64,000 nt of DNA from Streptomyces sp. NBC_01353 (GTDB taxonomy: Bacteria; Actinomycetota; Actinomycetes; Streptomycetales; Streptomycetaceae). Where the stretch lies: contig NZ_CP108352.1 of the NCBI RefSeq assembly GCF_036237275.1, positions 434,001-498,000 of the forward strand, in the 5' to 3' direction. Below the pieces are notes generated by a model that saw only the letters and a program-made list of their open reading frames with translations, searched no databases and was not told the DNA's origin. This document shows positions 17,189-26,613 of the stretch, piece after piece. How positions within the stretch are numbered: the first letter of the stretch is position 1; each line of letters begins with the position of its first letter. The position numbers were made by a program, and so were the translations under genes.

Positions 17189-17407
17189 GGGGTGTATGGA
17201 AGGTGTTGCCGTCGGCCCGCAGGGTGGGGGCTCGCGGCGCAGGACCGGGAGCGGACGGTGTCACTGTCGCGGCCCCGGGGAACTCGTACAGCCCGCTGCC
17301 GTCGAATGCGTCGAGTCGAAGACCGTGACGGGGTGCTGCGGCGGCCGATGCCCGGGGCGATCGTAGGGGGCCGCCCCCGGCTCGTGTCGCGGCGGCCCCG
17401 GAGCGGT

Positions 17408-17545
17408 TCAGTTGAGCCTGGTCGCGGCGTAGGCCTCGATGGCGTCCCTCTGGTAGGCGGCCAGGCCGAGCTCGTCGTAGTGCCTCAGGGTCCGGGCGGC
17501 CTCCGCGATCGGCCAGTCCCCGAGCTCCGGCAGCGGCCGGGCCAC
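17408..17545 (-). pseudogene. Short coding remnant (C terminus of an unknown protein)
   Basis: A 45-codon minus-strand stretch from a GTG at 17545 reads MARPLPELGDWPIAEAARTL, then HYDELGLAAYQRDAIEAYAA, and ends TRLN. Coding bias is good and the frame is open upstream, but no start with a ribosome site exists. It is probably the tail of a decayed gene. The rest of 17189-17782 shows no other gene. Confidence 0.35.
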
Positions 17546-17782
17546 GGCAGCCTGGGGCGATGACCGAGTGTCGCCAGCGGGCTCACGGGCTGCGGCGAGG
17601 CTGCCGGCGTGGCGGCGGAGACTCTCGCTGTGGATCGATCCCCAGGCGAGTGAAGAGTCCCGACCGTCTGGACTACAGCCACATCAATCAGCACTCGCTG
17701 CGCGATTCCGACAGCCAGTCTGATGGTCACCTCAGCGCACTGCGCGCCCGTAACGGTGCCAGCGATCGTCAAGGAGACGGGC

Positions 17783-18526
17783 GTGCCATCTCACCACCAC
17801 GGTTCGGAGCTGTCACGCCGGCGGTTCCTTGCCGGTGGCGCCGCGTGCGCCGGGGCCCTCGCCGGCCCCTCCCTGATCGGCGAACGGCAGGCCGCAGCGG
17901 CGACGCAGTACAGCCTCACAGTCGTCAACAACTCGAATGAGGCTTGGGATTTCTTTCTGTTCCAAGAGTATGCCGACGCCAGTCCCGCTGGGTTGAAGCC
18001 ACTTGCTTGGCTGACCAAGTACATGGCGGGGCACAACACCGGCCACTTCTCGTGGGACCTTGGGTTCAGCTTCGTCTGGGCGCCGACCGGGCCGCTCGGC
18101 TTCGGCAGCGGGTTCACGGCAAGCGAACGGGTAGCCGCCGACCCGACCAGCCCGACTCAGAACCAGATCCGGTTCGGCACCGACACCCACACCGAATGGC
18201 CGAGGTTCATGCATGGCTCCGCCGCCCCCAACCCCCAACGGGGCTTCCTCTACATCAGGCAGTTGGGCTCCGTTCCCACCGACACCGTCTCGGTCGGCAT
18301 CGGACAGGCCGGATCCCCAGTCTTCGCGGTACAGGCGAGTCCCAGCAAGACCACGCGATTCACCCCGCCGGACGGCCGGTACGTCATCGCGGCCGGCACA
18401 TCAATCGAAACCGGAGATGTGCTTGACCTCGATGGGATCACCCAGCGAGCCGCCATTTCCTTCGACGGCACGTTTGCGATGCAGGCAACCTTCAACGCGG
18501 ACCACACGTGGACGGTGACTGACTAG
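17783..18526 (+). CDS. Tat-exported RhiA-like protein
   Basis: 247 residues from a GTG at 17783 preceded by AAGGAG. The N terminus has a clear twin-arginine signal (SRRRFLAGGAACAGALAG, residues 10-27; cleavage near AAAATQ). The mature part YSLTVVNNSNEAWDFFLFQE, PLAWLTKYMAG and FSWDLGFSFVWAPTG resembles the RhiA family, first described as a quorum-regulated rhizosphere protein of Rhizobium leguminosarum; its biochemical role is unknown. The C terminus repeats short beta motifs and ends HTWTVTD. No obvious partner gene is adjacent. The family call rests on recalled motifs only. Confidence 0.62.
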   Translation: MPSHHHGSELSRRRFLAGGAACAGALAGPSLIGERQAAAATQYSLTVVNNSNEAWDFFLFQEYADASPAGLKPLAWLTKYMAGHNTGHFSWDLGFSFVWAPTGPLGFGSGFTASERVAADPTSPTQNQIRFGTDTHTEWPRFMHGSAAPNPQRGFLYIRQLGSVPTDTVSVGIGQAGSPVFAVQASPSKTTRFTPPDGRYVIAAGTSIETGDVLDLDGITQRAAISFDGTFAMQATFNADHTWTVTD

Positions 18527-18653
18527 GCCGTCGCCTACGGATCATTTCATCAACTCGAGTCCGAGCTCGATGAGGAACAGCGGGCGCAGGGACCAGCCGG
18601 CTGAGATCGACGGGTGCCTCGTCGGAACCCGGCTGTCCATCGCCCCGCGAGCG

Positions 18654-18902
18654 TCAGAAGCTACCGAAGAAGCGGTGCCACCAAGTGGGTCGCTCAACAT
18701 GCCGGGGCAGCCGGCTCGGCCCGGCATGGTCGCACTCCATCAGCTCCTCGGGAACGATCGCGTACCCGAGGTCGACCAACGTCCCATGGACCTTGACCAG
18801 ATCCGCAGCGTCCAACTCGCCCGCGGCTTGCGCGTCCGCGGTGCCGAGGAAGGCGCCAGGATTGTCGGCGCTGACCAGCGCCAGGGAGCCGAACTTGCTC
18901 AC
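18654..18902 (-). CDS. Small hypothetical protein, possibly 5'-truncated
   Basis: 82 residues from a GTG at 18902: MSKFGSLALVSADNPGAFLG, DAADLVKVHGTLVDLGYAIV, ending RPTWWHRFFGSF. Coding bias is strong. The same frame stays open upstream for 35 codons with plausible sequence (AVATLGGTRTVVCVSKFG) but offers no ATG or GTG before an in-frame TGA. Either the GTG is the true start, with a weak ribosome site, or the original 5' end has been lost. No family recognised. Confidence 0.5.
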   Translation of the reverse strand: MSKFGSLALVSADNPGAFLGTADAQAAGELDAADLVKVHGTLVDLGYAIVPEELMECDHAGPSRLPRHVERPTWWHRFFGSF

Positions 18903-19083
18903 GCAGACGACTGTCCGGGTTCCGCCCAGAGTCGCAACTGCCGGCGGTGGCGGCGCTGCGGGGCGGCACGCCCGGTGACCCGCCCGTACTCACTGGAGTC
19001 CTGCGTGTCCCGCTCGCTGACACATGGCGCGGCGAAGGAACTGTCGTGTCCAGGGTGTCAGCGGTGGGCCGTACGTTGTGGCC

Positions 19084-19674
19084 ATGGGCATATACCTGGT
19101 CAGTGTCGGAGCGGAGGATTGGTTCGATGAGGAAGAAGATGGATGGGGGGAGGTCTCCTCGGCGCTGAACCAGGAACTGAGGCGGCGGGGGCTGCCGCCG
19201 TACACGTCCGTACCGGAGGAGGGCGACTTCGTCCGTGGTTCGGGGCAGACCTTCGAGGAGAAGCTGATCCCCTCCATGGACGGGTTTGTCTCGTTCTGTC
19301 AGGCACACCTGTCGCGCGAGGAAGTGGAGACTCTCTACGGCTGGACGGTGCTGGTGCCGCTGTCGCTTGACGAGGACGTGTGGCTGCCCGTCGACTCCAG
19401 CTTTACGGAGTCGTCGACCATGGTCGCCGGCGCTCCTCAGGTATTGGCGCTCGCCGAGCGGCTTGCGGCAGTCATCGAGCTACCGGCGGAGACACCGGAG
19501 ATGTGCGACAACCTCGATCTGACCATGTGGTTCATGGACGGAACAGCGAAGGAACTGGCCGCTGTCCGGCCGGGCGCATGGAGCGAGGATCTGGATACGG
19601 CCTTCTACGTCGCCCTGTGTCTACGCGCTGCCCAGCATTCGATTCGGCGCGGCTGCCCAGTCGTCTACTCCTGA
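19084..19674 (+). CDS. Hypothetical protein conserved in Streptomyces-like genomes
   Basis: 196 residues from the ATG at 19084 (MGIYLVSVGAEDWFDEEEDG). Recognisable blocks are RGLPPYTSVPEEGDFVRGSG, SFCQAHLSREEVETLYGWTV, VAGAPQVLALAERLAAVIEL and the C-terminal FYVALCLRAAQHSIRRGCPV. It is cytoplasmic, acidic and lacks known catalytic signatures. It converges on the gene ending at 19924, with a long inverted repeat between them. Function unknown. Confidence 0.75.
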   Translation: MGIYLVSVGAEDWFDEEEDGWGEVSSALNQELRRRGLPPYTSVPEEGDFVRGSGQTFEEKLIPSMDGFVSFCQAHLSREEVETLYGWTVLVPLSLDEDVWLPVDSSFTESSTMVAGAPQVLALAERLAAVIELPAETPEMCDNLDLTMWFMDGTAKELAAVRPGAWSEDLDTAFYVALCLRAAQHSIRRGCPVVYS

Positions 19675-19803
19675 CGGCTTCACCACGGGCGCGTTGCCCG
19701 ACGTCTTCCGCATTCCCAACGACGAACTCCGGAGCTCCTTGAGGAACAGGGGCTACGAGGTCGAGCTCGACGACGGCGCGGCCCGTGGTCGCGGACGACG
19801 ACG

Positions 19804-19876
19804 GAACACGAACCGCCCACGCCCACACACACCTTGGTCGGGGTCCGGCGACGCGGAGCGCGGGCGGTTCGTGTTC
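19804..19876. terminator. Perfect 15-bp inverted repeat, probable bidirectional terminator
   Basis: GAACACGAACCGCCC at 19804-19818 is exactly complementary to GGGCGGTTCGTGTTC at 19862-19876, with a 43-base loop. It sits between two convergent genes ending at 19674 and 19924, the expected place for a bidirectional terminator. No U-run follows either arm, as is common in Streptomyces. The long loop is unusual. Confidence 0.6.
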
Positions 19877-19923
19877 CCGGATCGCTCAGGCCGCGTGTCG
19901 CGTGGCGGGTGAGCTCGATCAGA

Positions 19924-20634
19924 TCAGAAGGGAGGGGCCGCGAAGGGAACGGCGGCGCGTTCCGCTTCACGCGGCCTCTCGAGCACGTACGGTTCCAGAC
20001 CGGCGCGATACCGCAGGAGGTGTGCGCCGCGGGCCGTGGCGACGGTCACCATCCAGCGCTCCTCGCCCTGCGGCGCGTAACCGGCGGGCGCCGGGGCGAT
20101 TCTGGCGAGCACATCAGCGCTGCACAGCAATCGGGCCGACGGGGACTCGTTCACGGCAGGCGGGAACGACAGCGCGGCGAACCCGACCGGTGTGCCGGAC
20201 TCGAGAGATTCGGTCGGCAGCACCGCGGAGAACTTCGCCGCCGCGCCCAGCAGCGCCTCCCGGACGGTGTGGTGCAGGAGAAACTCCTCGAGGGTCTCGC
20301 CTGTGGGCCGCCACGCGTCCGAGGAGTGCTCCCGATGGAACACGGCGTGGTCCTCCGTGGACGGATCGACGGCCCAGTAGTAGCCGTGCTGGTTCTCGAT
20401 CCAGAAGACGATCATCCCGTCGGCCGCTCTCCTCAGGTCCGCCGGCGGCACCGGCCGGTCCGCGAAGGTGACCGGGACTCCCGTGGCCACCGCCGCCGCG
20501 TGCCAGTCGACCAGCTCGTGGGGGATGTCCTCCATCGCGGGGAAGGCGGCTTGTCCGGCCTCCCTCGACGTGCCGTACCAGCGGTCGAGAAAGCGCCGGA
20601 CGCTGTCATGTCGAGGGTTCAGGAGCTCTTCCAC
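19924..20634 (-). CDS. Hypothetical protein, SUKH-like surroundings
   Basis: 236 residues. RRFLDRWYGTS near the N terminus, LRRAADGMIVFWIENQHGYY followed by WAVDP at residues 67-90, and LEEFLLHHTVREALLGAAAK at about 115-135 resemble SMI1/KNR4-type cytoplasmic proteins, which share a W/F-rich core including (F/Y)WxENQ. No toxin gene is adjacent, so an immunity role cannot be argued. The strand is clear from codon bias. Function unknown. Confidence 0.68.
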   Translation of the reverse strand: MEELLNPRHDSVRRFLDRWYGTSREAGQAAFPAMEDIPHELVDWHAAAVATGVPVTFADRPVPPADLRRAADGMIVFWIENQHGYYWAVDPSTEDHAVFHREHSSDAWRPTGETLEEFLLHHTVREALLGAAAKFSAVLPTESLESGTPVGFAALSFPPAVNESPSARLLCSADVLARIAPAPAGYAPQGEERWMVTVATARGAHLLRYRAGLEPYVLERPREAERAAVPFAAPPF

Positions 20635-20741
20635 GGCGGAAGGGTATGAGCCGATCGATCGGCGTCCTCCGCCCCCTCTGGACCCGGCCTCTCAGCACGG
20701 TGCGCGGCAGGTCTGGCGAGTCCACCGGAGCCACAACCGGG

Positions 20742-21668
20742 TTACGACACCTGGCGCTTGGTGTCTCTGTCATCGGACTCACCCGGGACGAGGCCGGCCT
20801 GCGCCCGGGGGAATCGCGCCACGGCAGGCATTGCGCTCACCGACAGCATGACCTTGCTGGACCGCATCGCGCGATCCGGCGTCGCCCGGTCGCTGGTACC
20901 CGCAGCGTCTCGAGTGCGAGCGACCAGTACGAACGTGACGCTGATCAGCAGCGCCCACGCGCCGAACTTGTCCAGCGGGACCGGCTGCCAGCCGTCGAGT
21001 TGGTGGGGGTAGCTCCAGGCGCCGACGTACGTGGCCGCGTTCTCCGCGACCCAGAGGAAGAAGCCGATCAGCGCGAAGGCCAGGGCCAGCGGAAGGCGGT
21101 AGCGGGAGCTGCCCACCGTGAAGTGCACCCAGGTGCCCGCCATCGCGGCAAGCAGCAGCACGGCGAGCAGGTGCCTGACGTCCGGCAGCCAGTGGTGCGT
21201 GAAGAAGTTCACGTACACGGCGGCCGCGAGCACCGCCATGGTCCGCGGCCGGTACCCCGACAGCGACAGATCCATGATCTTCCAGGCGCGGCAGCAGTAA
21301 CTGCCGACAGCGCTGTAGAGGAACCCGCCGTAGAGCGGGACCCCCGCGATCTTGAAGACGGCCTCCTCCGGATAGCTCCACGAGCCCATCCGCACCTTCA
21401 CGAGCTCGAAGAGCAGCCCCACGAGATGGCAGCCCAGGATCACGGCCGTGTCCCGGGGCCCGTCCCAGCCGACCTTGCGCGCCAGGAGGGTCAGCGCCAC
21501 GCCGAAGAGCAGGAGCAGGTCGTAGCGTGCGACCGGCAGATCGGCGGGCAGCAGCCGCGAGGCGCCGATGCCGCCGACGAGAACCACGGCGAAGGCGACG
21601 GCCCGCACCTGGTCGAGCCCGAAGCGCCAGAACTGCGCGCAGCCGTGGGTGAACCGCTGAAACATCAT
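20742..21668 (-). CDS. DUF817 integral membrane protein
   Basis: 308 residues with about eight hydrophobic segments. It carries the DUF817 signatures VGLLFELVKVRMGSWSYPEE, FKIAGVPLYGGFLYSAVGSY and CRAWKIMDLSL, and a later GFFLWVAENAATYVGAWSYP. The role of the family is unknown. The soluble tail after about residue 255 (Arg/Asp/Ser-rich) is longer than I would expect for the family and may be a read-through extension. It follows 93 bp after the end of the ABC exporter gene in the same direction. Confidence 0.85.
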   Translation of the reverse strand: MMFQRFTHGCAQFWRFGLDQVRAVAFAVVLVGGIGASRLLPADLPVARYDLLLLFGVALTLLARKVGWDGPRDTAVILGCHLVGLLFELVKVRMGSWSYPEEAVFKIAGVPLYGGFLYSAVGSYCCRAWKIMDLSLSGYRPRTMAVLAAAVYVNFFTHHWLPDVRHLLAVLLLAAMAGTWVHFTVGSSRYRLPLALAFALIGFFLWVAENAATYVGAWSYPHQLDGWQPVPLDKFGAWALLISVTFVLVARTRDAAGTSDRATPDRAMRSSKVMLSVSAMPAVARFPRAQAGLVPGESDDRDTKRQVS

Positions 21669-21761
21669 GCCCGAGCAGACATTCGACCTGGCGCCATTGG
21701 TTCCCCGACGTCGGGGAACGCGCCCGCCCGGGTCCTTCGCCGACGGGGGCGGCGGCCCTCG

Positions 21762-23576
21762 TCAGCCCTCGGCCGTGGCCAGGAACTGGGTGGCCGCGAG
21801 TTCGGCGTACAGCGGGTCGGCGGTGACGAGTTCCCGGTGGGTGCCCACGGCTCGGACCCGGCCCGCGTCCATGACGACGATGCGGTCGGCCATGGTGACC
21901 GTGGACAGCCGGTGGGCGACCACCATCACGGTCGTGGTGCGGGCGACGTCGGCCACGGTGTCGCGCAGTGCGGCCTCGTTGACGGCGTCGAGTTGGCTCG
22001 TGGCCTCGTCGAGGAGCAGCAGACGCGGGCGGCGCAGCAGCGCCCGGGCGATCGCGACGCGCTGACGCTCTCCGCCGGAGAGCTTGGTGCCGCGGTGTCC
22101 CACGAGCGTGTCCAGGCCCTTGGGGAGCCGCTCGACCAGGCCGTCGAGCCGGGTGGTCCCCAGCACCCGCAGCAGGTCATCCTCGCCGGCGTCGGGATTG
22201 CCGAGCAGCAGGTTGTCGCGGAGGGTGCCGGAGAGCACGGGCGCGTCCTGCTCGACGTAACCGATCGCGGAACGGAGTCGGGGTATCTCCCACTCGTCCA
22301 GGTCGCGGCCGTCGAAGGTGATCCGTCCGGCGCCCGGGTCGTAGAACCGCTCGATGAGGGAGAACACGGTGGTCTTGCCCGCCCCGGACGGGCCGACGAA
22401 GGCCGTCATACCGCGCGGCGGTACGGAGAAGGTCACGCCGTGGTGGATGTACGGGAGATCGTCCGCGTACCGGAACCGGACGTCCTCGAAGGCGAGCGCG
22501 GCGGGTTCGGATCCGGGCTCGGGCAGCGGCGCGGGCGCGGCCGGCGGCTCGGCCGGCAGCCGCAGCGCCTCGCGGATCCGGGCGAGGGCGGCGGCCCCCG
22601 CCTGGTACTGAGTGACGGCGCCGACGACCTGCTGGATCGGGGACATCAGGTAGAAGACGTACAGCAGGAACGCGACCAGGGTGCCGACGTCGATCGCGTC
22701 GGTGGCGACCCGGGCGCCGCCGACCGCGAGCACGGTGATGAACGCGATCTGCATGGACAGGCCGGCCGTGTTCCCGGCCAGCGCCGACCACTTGGCGGCC
22801 CGTACGCTCTGCCGCCAGGACTCCTCGGCCGCCGCATGCACGGCCTGCTCCTCACGGTGCTCGGCGCCGGACGCCTTGACGGTGCGCAGTGCGCCGAGGA
22901 TGCGTTCCAGCGACGCGCCCATGGCCCCGACGGCGTCCTGCGCCTGGCGGCTGGCCTTGTTGATACGGGGCACGATCACACCGATCACGGTTCCCGCGCC
23001 CAGCACCACGCCGAACGTGACGGCCAGCAGGACCGGGTCGACCAGGCCCATCATCGCCAGCGTCGCGACGAGCGTCAGCCCTCCGGTGCCAAGGCCCACC
23101 AGTGAGTCGGTGGTGACCTCGCGCAGCAGGGTCGTGTCGGAGGTCACACGGGCCATCAGGTCACCGGGTTCGCTGCGGTCGACGGCGGTGATGCGAAGCC
23201 TCAGCAGATACGACGTGAGGGTGCGTCGCGCTCCGAGGACGACCGACTCGGCGGTGCGCCGCAGCACGTAGCCACCGAGCGCGCCGATCCCCGCGTTGGC
23301 GACGACCAGGGCCGACATCAGCAGCAGGGCGCCGGTGATCGGACGGTCGTCGGAGAGCGCGTCGATGAGGTACTTGGCCACCAGCGGCAGCGCGAGCCCG
23401 GTGGCTCCGGTGACCAGCGACAGCACGGCGCCGCCGAGCAGCGTCCAGCGGTGCGGCCGTACGTATTCGAGGAGCATGCGCCAGGCGGGCGTGACGGGTT
23501 CGGCGGGCTCACCGTTCGCGGAGTGGTCCTGCGGGGCGGGTGTGGCGGGTGGGGCGGACTCTGCGGTGGTGGCCAC
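21762..23576 (-). CDS. ABC exporter, fused membrane and ATPase domains
   Basis: 604 residues from a GTG at 23576 with GAGGAG five bases upstream; the frame extends to 23744, but that part is Pro-rich and lacks a site. The type IV exporter membrane domain (six segments) covers residues 35-320. The ATPase covers 360-590: Walker [10 protein letters not shown] near 395, the signature [15 protein letters not shown], Walker [13 protein letters not shown] and H-loop VAHRLST. All catalytic residues are present. Half-transporters of this type act as homodimers exporting drugs, lipids or peptides. No substrate gene or regulator is adjacent, so the cargo is unknown. Confidence 0.88.
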   Translation of the reverse strand: MATTAESAPPATPAPQDHSANGEPAEPVTPAWRMLLEYVRPHRWTLLGGAVLSLVTGATGLALPLVAKYLIDALSDDRPITGALLLMSALVVANAGIGALGGYVLRRTAESVVLGARRTLTSYLLRLRITAVDRSEPGDLMARVTSDTTLLREVTTDSLVGLGTGGLTLVATLAMMGLVDPVLLAVTFGVVLGAGTVIGVIVPRINKASRQAQDAVGAMGASLERILGALRTVKASGAEHREEQAVHAAAEESWRQSVRAAKWSALAGNTAGLSMQIAFITVLAVGGARVATDAIDVGTLVAFLLYVFYLMSPIQQVVGAVTQYQAGAAALARIREALRLPAEPPAAPAPLPEPGSEPAALAFEDVRFRYADDLPYIHHGVTFSVPPRGMTAFVGPSGAGKTTVFSLIERFYDPGAGRITFDGRDLDEWEIPRLRSAIGYVEQDAPVLSGTLRDNLLLGNPDAGEDDLLRVLGTTRLDGLVERLPKGLDTLVGHRGTKLSGGERQRVAIARALLRRPRLLLLDEATSQLDAVNEAALRDTVADVARTTTVMVVAHRLSTVTMADRIVVMDAGRVRAVGTHRELVTADPLYAELAATQFLATAEG

Positions 23577-23967
23577 GCATGCTCCTCGTCGTGCTGTGTC
23601 GGGTGGGCCGGGTCCGCCTGGGCGGGGAGGCGGCATCAATGTACGTCCGAGCCGGGGCGGGGCGGGGACGAGGGGTGAGGCCTCCGGGAAAGCAGACGCG
23701 GCGGCGGGCATGGCGGTTGAGGGCGGCGGCCGGTCCGGCTCCATCTCAAGTCGCTGCGCCCTCGTGTGATCCGGGGTTCGCGTCGATGGCAGCCCGTCGT
23801 CGCGGGTGACGGTCGCCTCGCGTTCAGGAAGAGTTGGGAAGTGGCGCCCCGACGGTCTCCGGTGCGGCAGGACGGCACCGCCCGATCGTCGACGTACTCC
23901 AGCCGGTACGGAGACGGCGTCGGCCCCCCGCGGTTTCTGCCGCAGGGGCCGAGGGCCGTCAGCACCC
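23577..23967. other. Gap without a convincing gene
   Basis: The stretch before the exporter start is GC-rich with no recognisable family in any frame. GAGGAG at 23582-23587 (minus strand) is the exporter ribosome site. Confidence 0.4.
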
Positions 23968-24644
23968 CTATCGCGTCAGGTAGTCCTGCCGCATGGCGTC
24001 CAGGATCTGGGCCGCCTCGGGAAGGTCCGCCTTCCGGCAGCGTGCCGCCGCGATCGTCAGGCGGGCGATGGCCTCCTTGAACCGGCCGAGGCCCTTCCCC
24101 TCGATCAGGGCGGCGATCCGGACCGCTTCGGCGCGCGGCACGTCGCCGTGCTCTCCGGGCTCACGGCCGTGGGAAGGACGTACGCGACGCCGCGCAGCCC
24201 GGCCGCCGGAAGGTCGAGCTCGATGGTGTCGAGCGGTGTGAAGTCGAAGAGGTCGCGGCAGTACGCCGTCATCGCCTCGCGGCGGGTCAGCGGGGAGCGA
24301 TGGGTCTGCTCCCACGGGGGCTGCTCGTTGACCCGGTGGGTCTCGCCCCGCGGTCCGACGACGGTGACCTCGTGCCGTAGGAGACCACCGTAGTGCCGGG
24401 CCAGGGCGACGACCTGCTCCGGGCTCGTCCACTCCGCGTTGGCGGCGCGTGGCGTGAGCCGGACGGTGGTGCCCGGCTCGGGCACGGCCGAGGCGGGCAG
24501 GGTACGGATGGTGTAGCCGCCGTCGGAGTGGTCACGCCATTCGACCGCGGGGGCCGACGGGTCGGCGGCGAAACGGCTGAGCACGGTGATCTCGTCGGCG
24601 ACGACGAAGCAGGCGAGGAGGCCGATGCCGAACGGATCAACCCC
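23968..24644 (-). pseudogene. HSP90-family gene remnant joined out of frame to another fragment
   Basis: From 24644 to about 24156 the minus strand encodes an HSP90-family middle part: DPFGIGLLACFVVADEITVL (end of the ATPase lid region), WTSPEQVVALARHYGGLL, AMTAYCRDLFDFTPLDTIEL and LRGVAYVLPTAVSP. The first ATP-binding residues and everything beyond are absent. A different frame then takes over: [53 protein letters not shown], stop at 23968. The origin of this tail was not recognised. The normal protein is about 600 residues, so this is a deletion relic. Confidence 0.65.
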
Positions 24645-24824
24645 CTCGTGGAGGTAGTGACTTTCACGCGCGACCGAGAATCGCACACTCTTTCCCGTCC
24701 GGAGTCCGGCGGCTGTACGGGCCGTGCTCGGCGGTGTCCTCGTCGGACGTGTCCCACGGGTGTGGACCGAGCGACTCGCGGGCCGACGGCACACGGCGGC
24801 AACCCTCCGACGGCGCCTGGCGGG

Positions 24825-25379
24825 TCACCACCAGTAGGCGGGGTACCTCGGTGAGGTGCGGCGGATGCGGGAGCCGGCGTAGCCCGTCAGCACGAGGAGG
24901 ACCGTGGAGCCGAAGAGGAGGGGGACGAACCGGGTGGGTGCGGGTGTCTGGAGCACGATGACGACGGCGGTGGCGCAGGCGGCGGAGTGCGGCGTACGGG
25001 CGAAGGTGGTCAGCGCCAGAGTGAGGCCTGCGGCGACGGCCGCGGTCCACGCGTTGCTGCCCGCGGCGGCGAGGGCGGCGTAGCCCACGGCGGCGCCGAG
25101 AAGGTGGCCGACGATGACACTGCGGGGTTGGGCCAGAGGCAGCGTGGGGGCGGCGTGCACCAGAGCGGCGCTGGCGGCCAGCGGAGGTATCAGCACCGGT
25201 TCGTGGATCACCGCGCCGATCGCGACCAGCGCCAGCAGGACGGCTGTCGCGGCACTCACGCTGTGGAACGCGGCCACCGGCGAGGGCCTGGCCGGAGCAC
25301 GGCCGCCGAACCGCGGCGGGCGGGGGCTGTCGGGCGTGGCGTGGGCGTGGTCGGGACGTGAAGGGGCGGCGGTACTCAT
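24825..25379 (-). CDS. HPP-family membrane protein
   Basis: 184 residues from the ATG at 25379. After a Pro-rich N terminus come four or five hydrophobic segments: ATAVLLALVAIGAVI, LIPPLAASAALVHA, the family-typical PLAQPRSVIVGHLLGAAVGY, TAAVAAGLTLALTTFARTPH and CATAVVIVLQTP. The PRxxxxGH motif and positions match the HPP family (PF04982), whose characterised plant and cyanobacterial members take part in nitrite transport across membranes. That function is not demonstrated for bacterial four-helix forms like this one. The C terminus is short and basic. Confidence 0.8.
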   Translation of the reverse strand: MSTAAPSRPDHAHATPDSPRPPRFGGRAPARPSPVAAFHSVSAATAVLLALVAIGAVIHEPVLIPPLAASAALVHAAPTLPLAQPRSVIVGHLLGAAVGYAALAAAGSNAWTAAVAAGLTLALTTFARTPHSAACATAVVIVLQTPAPTRFVPLLFGSTVLLVLTGYAGSRIRRTSPRYPAYWW

Positions 25380-25573
25380 GTGTGCTGTTTCCGTGGCAGG
25401 CGGCCGAGGGCCGGATGGAGCAGGAGCGGTGGGGACGGCACAGGGGCTCTGTGATCGACAGCCGGCCCGGCCCTGCGCATCGCCCTGGTGACGGCGGCGC
25501 AACCTCCCACGACTCTAACCTGCGGGTTTGCGGCGGTATGACTCGGGGTCGGCGACGGCACCGCGTGACGTCA

Positions 25574-25610
25574 CGATGGGCCGCCCGCCTTGAGGGCGGG
25601 CGGCCCATCG
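25574..25610 (-). terminator. Strong hairpin terminator after the lipid-kinase gene
   Basis: CGATGGGCCGCCCGCC at 25574-25589 pairs perfectly over 16 bp with 25595-25610, with a 5-base loop TTGAG. It lies 62 bp beyond the stop of the leftward kinase gene at 25672, fitting a factor-independent terminator without a U-run. Confidence 0.75.
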
Positions 25611-25671
25611 CGGAGCGGCGCCGTGCTCGCGCGGATGCCCGGCGGACGCACCGCATCGGTTGCCGTCGCGG

Positions 25672-26553
25672 TCAGGCCAGCACGTTGAGTGCCCCCGGCT
25701 GCACCCGTACCGTCACCGGCAGGGTCGCGTCGACCTCGCCGTCGGCGCCGTACGGGAGCGGGCGGTCCGCCTCGATGCGGATCTCCTTGCCGCGCAGGAT
25801 CTCCACCTGGGGGCGGTTCACGTGCGCCCCGGTCTTCAGCTCGTTCATCGTCGCGAAGAAGTGGCGCTTGGGGGCGTCTCCGATCACCACGACGTCCAGC
25901 ATCCCGTCGTCGAGCCGCGCTCCGGGTGCGACGTTGCGGCCGAACCCGTAGAAGCCGGAGTTCGCCGCGACGACGGTGTAACCGGCGCGCTCGTGCAGCA
26001 CTCCGTCGACCGTGATCCGGTACGCGGCCGACCGCCAGGCGAGGACGGCCCGCAGGCCGCCCGCGTAGTACGACGCCGCGCCCCGCAGCAGACGCGAGTC
26101 GTTGGCGTGGCGGTTGGCGACCGCGTCGACGCCCGCGTAAACGCTTCCGAGGACGGAGATGCGCGCATGGACCGCTGACTCCACCTCGATCGTGTCGACC
26201 GTGCGCGGCACGCCGTCGAGCAGCACCCGCGCGAGCCCCGGGGCATCGGTGGGCAGCTCCAGCGCGCGGGCGAAGTCGTTGCCGCGGCCCGCGGGAACCA
26301 GGCCGAACACCGTGTCCGTGCCGCTGAGCGCGCCACCGACGCAGCCGGCCATCCCGTCACCGCCGACCGCGAGCACGACGTGACCTTGTGCTCCCGCCCG
26401 GCGGGCGAGTTCCTGCGCGTGTTCCAGGTTGCGGCTGTACACGGTGTCGAGGCGCGCGCCCGCTTCCCGCAGCAGCCGGGCCAGCGGGAGCAGGGCCGCC
26501 GTGCCGCTGGATCCCCCTGCGGTGGGGTTGACGACGGCGGTGAACTGTCGCAT
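25672..26553 (-). CDS. Diacylglycerol/sphingosine-kinase-family lipid kinase
   Basis: 293 residues with the DAGK catalytic fold: NPTAGGSSG at residues 10-18 (phosphate loop), VVLAVGGDGMAGCVGGAL at about 58-75 (the GGDGT-type nucleotide-binding motif, with Met for Thr), LVPAGRGNDFARALELP and the C-terminal PYGADGEVDATLP metal-binding segment. Members phosphorylate diacylglycerol or related lipids with ATP. It ends an apparent leftward run with the flavoenzyme gene starting at 28209 (60 bp gap) and is followed by a strong hairpin. With GlpD and the AGPS-like enzyme nearby, a glycerolipid role is likely. Confidence 0.87.
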   Translation of the reverse strand: MRQFTAVVNPTAGGSSGTAALLPLARLLREAGARLDTVYSRNLEHAQELARRAGAQGHVVLAVGGDGMAGCVGGALSGTDTVFGLVPAGRGNDFARALELPTDAPGLARVLLDGVPRTVDTIEVESAVHARISVLGSVYAGVDAVANRHANDSRLLRGAASYYAGGLRAVLAWRSAAYRITVDGVLHERAGYTVVAANSGFYGFGRNVAPGARLDDGMLDVVVIGDAPKRHFFATMNELKTGAHVNRPQVEILRGKEIRIEADRPLPYGADGEVDATLPVTVRVQPGALNVLA

Positions 26554-26613
26554 GGATCAGGCCTCCGGACGGGAGAAGGAGAGTCGGCGGACGGGCGGGA
26601 TCGGCTGGTGCGT

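Noticed and set aside
20646..23105. 819-codon plus-strand frame
   Set aside because: Antisense to the DUF817 and ABC exporter genes, which have intact motifs.
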